A program made the translations under genes and the position numbers. Below, in pieces: positions 6,582-9,197 of a stretch of 9,197 bases of DNA. Positions within the stretch are counted from its first letter, which is position 1. Each line of letters starts with the position of its first letter. The stretch is taken from the NCBI GenBank assembly GCA_030673995.1, contig DAOUYU010000061.1, forward strand, positions 1-9,197, given 5' to 3'. The stretch is from Candidatus Aminicenantota bacterium (GTDB taxonomy: Bacteria > Acidobacteriota > Aminicenantia > Aminicenantales > Aminicenantaceae). Below the pieces are notes generated by a model that searched no databases, had not been told where the DNA came from, and saw nothing but the letters and a program-made list of their open reading frames with translations.

Positions 6582-6622
6582 AATCAAAAATATAAAAGTA
6601 AGAATCTTTTTTTCTTTGATGG

Positions 6623-6687
6623 AAAACAGAGCAATTTATCAGGCCATGTGTTTCGAATTCACCCGGCCTGATTCCACTCTGTTTTTT
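6623..6687 (+). terminator. Large hairpin terminator after the glycosyltransferase
   Basis: AAAACAGAG (6623-6631) pairs with CTCTGTTTT (6677-6685), and inside it ATCAGGCC (6638-6645) pairs perfectly with GGCCTGAT (6665-6672), with GTG/CAC further in; six T residues end the structure at 6687. Two stacked stems separated by unpaired bulges make it longer than a standard intrinsic terminator. Of 6582-6748, the rest holds the promoter region of the next gene. Confidence 0.65.
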
Positions 6688-6714
6688 GCAGAACAGACAA
6701 ATTTTTGGTACTTT
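6686..6714 (+). promoter_or_regulatory. Possible promoter for the nitroreductase gene
   Basis: TTGCAG (6686-6691), 17 bases, TACTTT (6709-6714). Both hexamers are imperfect, and the -35 overlaps the T-tract of the upstream terminator. It is placed sensibly, about 35 bases before the start codon. Confidence 0.35.
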
Positions 6715-6716
6715 TA

Positions 6717-6735
6717 GAGAATGAGAATGATTTCC
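6717..6735. promoter_or_regulatory. Fur-box-like sequence ahead of the nitroreductase
   Basis: GAGAATGAGAATGATTTCC agrees with the classical 19-bp Fur consensus GATAATGATAATCATTATC at 14 positions by direct comparison. It sits at the expected transcription start of the proposed promoter, where a repressor could act. Iron control is inference only; the direct AGAATGAGAATGA repeat could also be chance. Confidence 0.25.
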
Positions 6736-6748
6736 AAAAGGAGGAGGC

Positions 6749-7273
6749 ATGAGCATTTTGAAAGTTATGTGGGATAGACGGAGCATAAGGAGATATAAGA
6801 AGGATCCCATTCCTGAAGATGTCCTGTTGAGGGTTCTTGAAGCCGCCCGTCTCGCTCCTTCTGGAAAAAACCTGCAGCCCTGGAAGTTCATCATTGTCAG
6901 GGATAACGCTTTAAAAGAGAAACTGGCCAGGGCATCGGCTGGACAGTTTTTTATGGCCGAGGCACCGGTTATCATTGTTGGCTGCGGTTTTCCTGACAAC
7001 TGCTATGCACACATGGGCCGATATATGAAATCCTGGCCGGTGGATGTCACCATAGCGTTAGAACACCTCATTCTCCAGGCCCAGGAAGAAGGACTCGGCA
7101 CGTGCTGGATAGGTTCCTTTGAAGAAGAGGAGGTCAAATCGATCCTGAATATTCCTGAAGATGTGAGGGTTTTGGCTCTAACGCCTTTAGGGTATCCTGC
7201 TAAAACACCTTCGTTCCGGGGAAGAAAAGGCCTTGAGGAAATCATATCCTACGATGGGTGGGGCTCAGACTGA
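6749..7273 (+). CDS. Nitroreductase family FMN-dependent oxidoreductase
   Basis: A 174-residue flavoprotein of the nitroreductase superfamily, cytosolic, normally a homodimer with FMN at the interface that transfers hydride from NAD(P)H. The N-terminus has the phosphate-binding RRSIRRY at 10-16, followed by APSGKNLQPWKFIIV at 36-50, the canonical APSxxNxQPW motif. Toward the C-terminus come EEGLGTCWIGSF at 113-123 and LALTPLGYPA at 142-151, which line the flavin and close the domain. The middle part (about 65-100) is short, as in the small single-domain members lacking the NfsA/NfsB extension. FPDNCYAHMGRYMKS at 81-95 contributes a Cys that I cannot interpret. Substrate is unknown; members act on nitroaromatics, quinones, flavins or in cofactor synthesis. 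The start is well supported by AAGGAGG (6738-6744). It stands alone, facing the barrel gene tail to tail 35 bases away. Confidence 0.9.
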   Translation: MSILKVMWDRRSIRRYKKDPIPEDVLLRVLEAARLAPSGKNLQPWKFIIVRDNALKEKLARASAGQFFMAEAPVIIVGCGFPDNCYAHMGRYMKSWPVDVTIALEHLILQAQEEGLGTCWIGSFEEEEVKSILNIPEDVRVLALTPLGYPAKTPSFRGRKGLEEIISYDGWGSD

Positions 7274-7308
7274 GCGGATCGAAAACACGCGGGATTCGAA
7301 AAAGATTC

Positions 7309-8064
7309 TTAAAACCAGTAGTTTATACCAAGAGAGATCTGGTATCCGCTGAGGTCAAAGGGCGCATAGCTCTGGAAGCTCCCGGCCTCTAATTTTCCTT
7401 CAGCGTAATTGTATTTAAATTCCGCTTCCAACGTGATTCTGTTGGCAAAAGCATACATGAACCCACCAAAAGCATGATATCCTATAGAGAGTTTACTTCT
7501 TTCTCTGGAATCATCAATAAAAACTGCAAATCCCATTATATTCTCTCCCGACTCCAAGTCGATGTACTCATCCTCCATAGAGAAATCGACAAAATCACCC
7601 GATCGAGTTAAACTCCAGAGATAAACTCCCACTCCTCCTCCCACATAGGGAATTAACTTTCTTCCTCTTCCCATCGGAGTGAGTTTTACTGAAAGTTGAA
7701 TAGGAGTTATGGATACATTAAAAACATGGACTAAGGAGTTACCCTCTCCAGACTCGAGGGCGTAATAGTATGGTAAACCTTCCCTCCCGACATAGTTTTT
7801 GTAGGTTCCCAATTTATTTCTGTTGTATCCATCTATGCCTAATACAAAGCTTATTTCTCGAGAAAAGAAATATTCATAGGCAAAACCGAAGTTTGTATTC
7901 TGGTAATTGGTCTTTGTGAAATCCATGTTGTCAAATTCATATTGCCAGAGGTCGCTTTTCGCTCTTGGGAAAAATAATCCAGCTTTAAAAGTGAAAATAT
8001 TAGAGAAAGAAAAAGCCGGGATCAAAAGAATTGCTGCTACGAAAAGAGCCAGCTTTTTTTTCAT
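7309..8064 (-). CDS. Predicted outer-membrane beta-barrel protein (paralogue 1)
   Basis: A 251-residue exported protein of unknown function. A classic signal peptide (MKKKLALFVAAILLIPAFSFS) is likely cleaved after residue 21. The mature chain alternates polar and hydrophobic residues with many aromatics, and ends in NYWF: a C-terminal Phe preceded by alternating residues is the usual recognition signal for Bam-dependent barrel insertion. Recognisable blocks are SDLW, NMDF, YEYF, SFVLGID, HVFNVSITPIQLSVKL, IPYVGGGVGVYLW, YHAFGGFMYAF, YNYAEG and PFDLSGYQISLGINYWF, all shared in order with the gene at 8398-9147. The size and the IPYxGGGxGxYLW block recall small OmpW/OMP_b-brl-type barrels. The acidic stretch EDEYIDLESGEN (about 165-176) is probably a surface loop. 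AGGAG lies seven bases before ATG. No terminator is evident in the 35 bases before the convergent nitroreductase. Confidence 0.75.
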   Translation of the reverse strand: MKKKLALFVAAILLIPAFSFSNIFTFKAGLFFPRAKSDLWQYEFDNMDFTKTNYQNTNFGFAYEYFFSREISFVLGIDGYNRNKLGTYKNYVGREGLPYYYALESGEGNSLVHVFNVSITPIQLSVKLTPMGRGRKLIPYVGGGVGVYLWSLTRSGDFVDFSMEDEYIDLESGENIMGFAVFIDDSRERSKLSIGYHAFGGFMYAFANRITLEAEFKYNYAEGKLEAGSFQSYAPFDLSGYQISLGINYWF

Positions 8065-8145
8065 TTCATTTCTCCTCTCTTCATGTCTCAGGTAAAAGTC
8101 ACAACGAATTGAATAAAGAAGGCATTCAGGTTTTGAGAGTAACTG

Positions 8146-8162
8146 GGCAAGTCAACTGCCTT
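8146..8162 (-). promoter_or_regulatory. Sigma-54-like -24/-12 element upstream of barrel paralogue 1
   Basis: The minus strand reads AAGGCAGTTGACTTGCC, with GG (8160-8159) and GC (8148-8147) exactly 12 bases apart and TTGC intact, but the -24 box is AGGCAGT rather than TGGCACG. It would start RNA near 8135, giving a leader of about 71 bases. Weaker than the element before paralogue 2. Confidence 0.3.
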
Positions 8163-8208
8163 CTCTCTTTTATTGATTCTAAGATAGATGTTTCTTGTTC
8201 TGTTGGCA

Positions 8209-8237
8209 ATTATCGTCTTAACTTTACAGTATAACAA
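8209..8237 (-). promoter_or_regulatory. Alternative sigma-70 promoter for barrel paralogue 1
   Basis: Minus-strand TTGTTA (8237-8232), 17 bases, GATAAT (8214-8209). It lies in the 333-bp gap 8065-8397, which otherwise holds the REP-like hairpin and the sigma-54-like element. I see no supportable gene in the gap: the open frame at 8088-8285 has no ribosome site or family features. Confidence 0.4.
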
Positions 8238-8273
8238 AATTCGAAGTTTCATAACACAAAAAATCTTTGGATG

Positions 8274-8339
8274 AAAAGGGGACAAAAAAAGGGGACAGGC
8301 TACTTTTTTTCTTGAAAAAAGTTGCCTGTCCCCTTTTTT
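8274..8339. repeat. REP-like hairpin with duplicated AAAAGGGGACA half-site; probable terminator of paralogue 2
   Basis: AAAAAAGGGGACAGGC (8285-8300) pairs perfectly over 16 bp with GCCTGTCCCCTTTTTT (8324-8339). After one T-T mismatch, eight more pairs lead to a small loop at about 8310-8314. An extra direct copy of AAAAGGGGACA (8274-8284) precedes the hairpin with a 13-base period to the copy at 8287-8297. A/T tails on both sides make it a possible terminator in both directions, and on the minus strand it lies about 60 bases after the stop of the 8398-9147 gene. The GGGGACAG palindrome is the style of REPs associated with RAYT transposases; that link is inference. Confidence 0.7.
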
Positions 8340-8397
8340 CCTTTTTTCATTTGTCTCTATTTTCCACTCTTTACCAGGATTAAATCCGGGGCTGAAT

Positions 8398-9147
8398 TTA
8401 GAACCATAAACTCAATCCAGCTGTTACCTGGAATCCACTGAGGTCAAAAGGCTCGAAGCCTTGGAAACAGTCTTTCAGAGTTCCCTCTGCATAGTTGTAC
8501 TTAGCTTCAATATCAAGAGTGACTCGACGAACAAGAGGCACCATGATGCCGGCGAAACCATGAAATCCGACAGAGATTCTGCTCTCTTCCGAATTTGCAG
8601 GATAAATGGTATATCCTCTGACATCTTCATCGAGACCGGGATCGTAAAACCACTCCCATTCATTAGGATTGACATTTTCACCTTGAATTCTAACTTTCCA
8701 TAGATACAGACCGATTCCACCGCCTATATAAGGGATGATTGTTCCTGCCCTTCTGTTGGGCATGAGTTTCAGGGAAGCCTGGATAGGAACGATGGATACT
8801 GAAAAAACATGTTCAATGGCAAACCCTTCTCCATAGTCAAAGGCGTAATCGTCGCCGTCGATATTTTCACCGATAAAATTTTTGTAAATACCATTTTTGG
8901 CTTTATCATACCACTCCACACTGAGGACAAAGCTCACCTGTCGATTGATGAAATACTCATAGCCAAGACCAAACGATGTGTCATAGTAGTCCTTCCTTAT
9001 GAAATCCATGTTCTCGAATTCTGTGTCCCAGAGATCGCTTTTCATTTGAAGCTGTAAATATCCTCCCTTAAAAGTAAAAATGTCCGAGAAAGCCAGACTC
9101 GGAGCCAAAAGAATGAGAGATAGTGAAAGAATCAGACATTTTTTCAT
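8398..9147 (-). CDS. Predicted outer-membrane beta-barrel protein (paralogue 2)
   Basis: A 249-residue exported protein, clearly homologous along its whole length to the gene at 7309-8064 and in the same orientation, so the pair arose by tandem duplication. The signal peptide MKKCLILSLSLILLAPSLAFS is likely cleaved after residue 21; its Cys4 is not a lipobox. Shared blocks include FSDIFTFK, SDLW, NMDF, YEYF, HVFSVSIVPIQASLKL, IPYIGGGIGLYLW, KYNYAEG and PFDLSGF. The C-terminus GLSLWF supplies the terminal Phe expected of a Bam substrate. The two copies differ most in the loop after YLW: here an acidic, Trp-rich NPNEWEWFYDPGLDEDVRG (about 160-178), suggesting diversified surface loops. Function is unknown; pore, adhesin and structural roles are all possible. 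AGGAG lies before ATG. A strong sigma-54-like promoter sits 27 bases upstream, and the hairpin at 8285-8339 probably ends its transcript. Confidence 0.75.
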   Translation of the reverse strand: MKKCLILSLSLILLAPSLAFSDIFTFKGGYLQLQMKSDLWDTEFENMDFIRKDYYDTSFGLGYEYFINRQVSFVLSVEWYDKAKNGIYKNFIGENIDGDDYAFDYGEGFAIEHVFSVSIVPIQASLKLMPNRRAGTIIPYIGGGIGLYLWKVRIQGENVNPNEWEWFYDPGLDEDVRGYTIYPANSEESRISVGFHGFAGIMVPLVRRVTLDIEAKYNYAEGTLKDCFQGFEPFDLSGFQVTAGLSLWF

Positions 9148-9173
9148 TTTTTTTCTCCTCTCTCTTGTTTACA

Positions 9174-9190
9174 TGCAAAAGTTATGCCAA
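9174..9190 (-). promoter_or_regulatory. Sigma-54 (RpoN) promoter candidate for barrel paralogue 2
   Basis: The minus strand reads TTGGCATAACTTTTGCA: TGGCATA, four bases, TTGCA. This matches the -24/-12 consensus TGGCACG-N4-TTGCW except for the last two bases of the -24 box, with the invariant GG (9188-9187) and GC (9176-9175) correctly 12 bases apart. The predicted RNA start near 9163 leaves a compact leader of about 16 bases holding the Shine-Dalgarno. Enhancer sites for an activator would lie beyond the window. Confidence 0.55.
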
Positions 9191-9197
9191 TTTAAAT

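Noticed and set aside
6508..6999. Minus-strand 163-codon frame across the glycosyltransferase end and nitroreductase start
   Set aside because: It spans a strong plus-strand terminator and the opposite strand of the conserved nitroreductase motifs; composition is unlike the true genes.
8088..8285. Minus-strand 65-codon frame between the barrel paralogues
   Set aside because: No Shine-Dalgarno, no signal or domain, and it overlaps the promoter elements and REP-like half-site; treated as noncoding.
8274..8339. Repeated AAAAGGGGACA as a CRISPR or iteron array
   Set aside because: Only two direct copies plus an inverted one, with no unique spacers of constant length; a REP-like hairpin explains the pattern.
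1..9197. A new defence, secretion or mobile gene system
   Set aside because: All open genes with recognisable motifs fall in known housekeeping or envelope families, and no transposase, nuclease, toxin-antitoxin pair or integrase is visible.

Overview
The window reads as chromosomal DNA from a Gram-negative-type bacterium. It has two lipoprotein signals, two proteins with cleavable signal peptides that end in the C-terminal Phe typical of outer-membrane barrels, and the start of a probable murein transglycosylase. Base composition leans AT by eye, and Shine-Dalgarno sites are mostly strong (AGGAGG type). Protein style (the C1 peptidase lipoprotein, the MltD-like N-terminus) and the REP-like hairpins with an AAAAGGGGACA core would fit an Acidobacteriota/Aminicenantes-like or deltaproteobacterial lineage. 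That assignment is an impression, not a result. There are no tRNA, rRNA, CRISPR, phage or complete insertion sequences.

Layout. 1-4637 is read on the minus strand. In transcription order it holds a C1-family papain-like lipoprotein (4637-3390), a CCA tRNA nucleotidyltransferase with an HD domain (3228-1786), UDP-glucose 4-epimerase galE (1786-788, overlapping cca by one base as TAATG), and the N-terminal 191 residues of an MltD-like lipoprotein that leaves the window at base 1. A divergent promoter region (4638-4860) starts a plus-strand pair: a secreted two-domain LEA14/WHy-like protein (4861-5724) and a family 2 glycosyltransferase (5742-6581), closed by a large hairpin terminator (6623-6687). 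A nitroreductase with its own promoter follows (6749-7273). The right end holds two tandem minus-strand paralogues (8064-7309 and 9147-8398), both predicted exported beta-barrel proteins of unknown function.

Functional picture. Most genes concern the cell envelope (peptidoglycan turnover, sugar-nucleotide supply, glycosyl transfer, periplasmic and outer-membrane proteins), plus one tRNA-maturation enzyme and one flavoenzyme. I see no single pathway joining them and no clear new defence or mobile system.

The most notable signals are non-coding or subtle. Two long extended hairpins of REP/MITE type lie at 3246-3320 and 8274-8339. There are sigma-54-like -24/-12 elements upstream of both barrel paralogues. 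A perfect 14-bp palindrome sits on the -35 box of the MltD-like gene. The C1 peptidase has Asp-Ser-Gly where papain-like enzymes carry Asn-Ser-Trp-Gly. All promoter and operator calls are pattern matches by eye.
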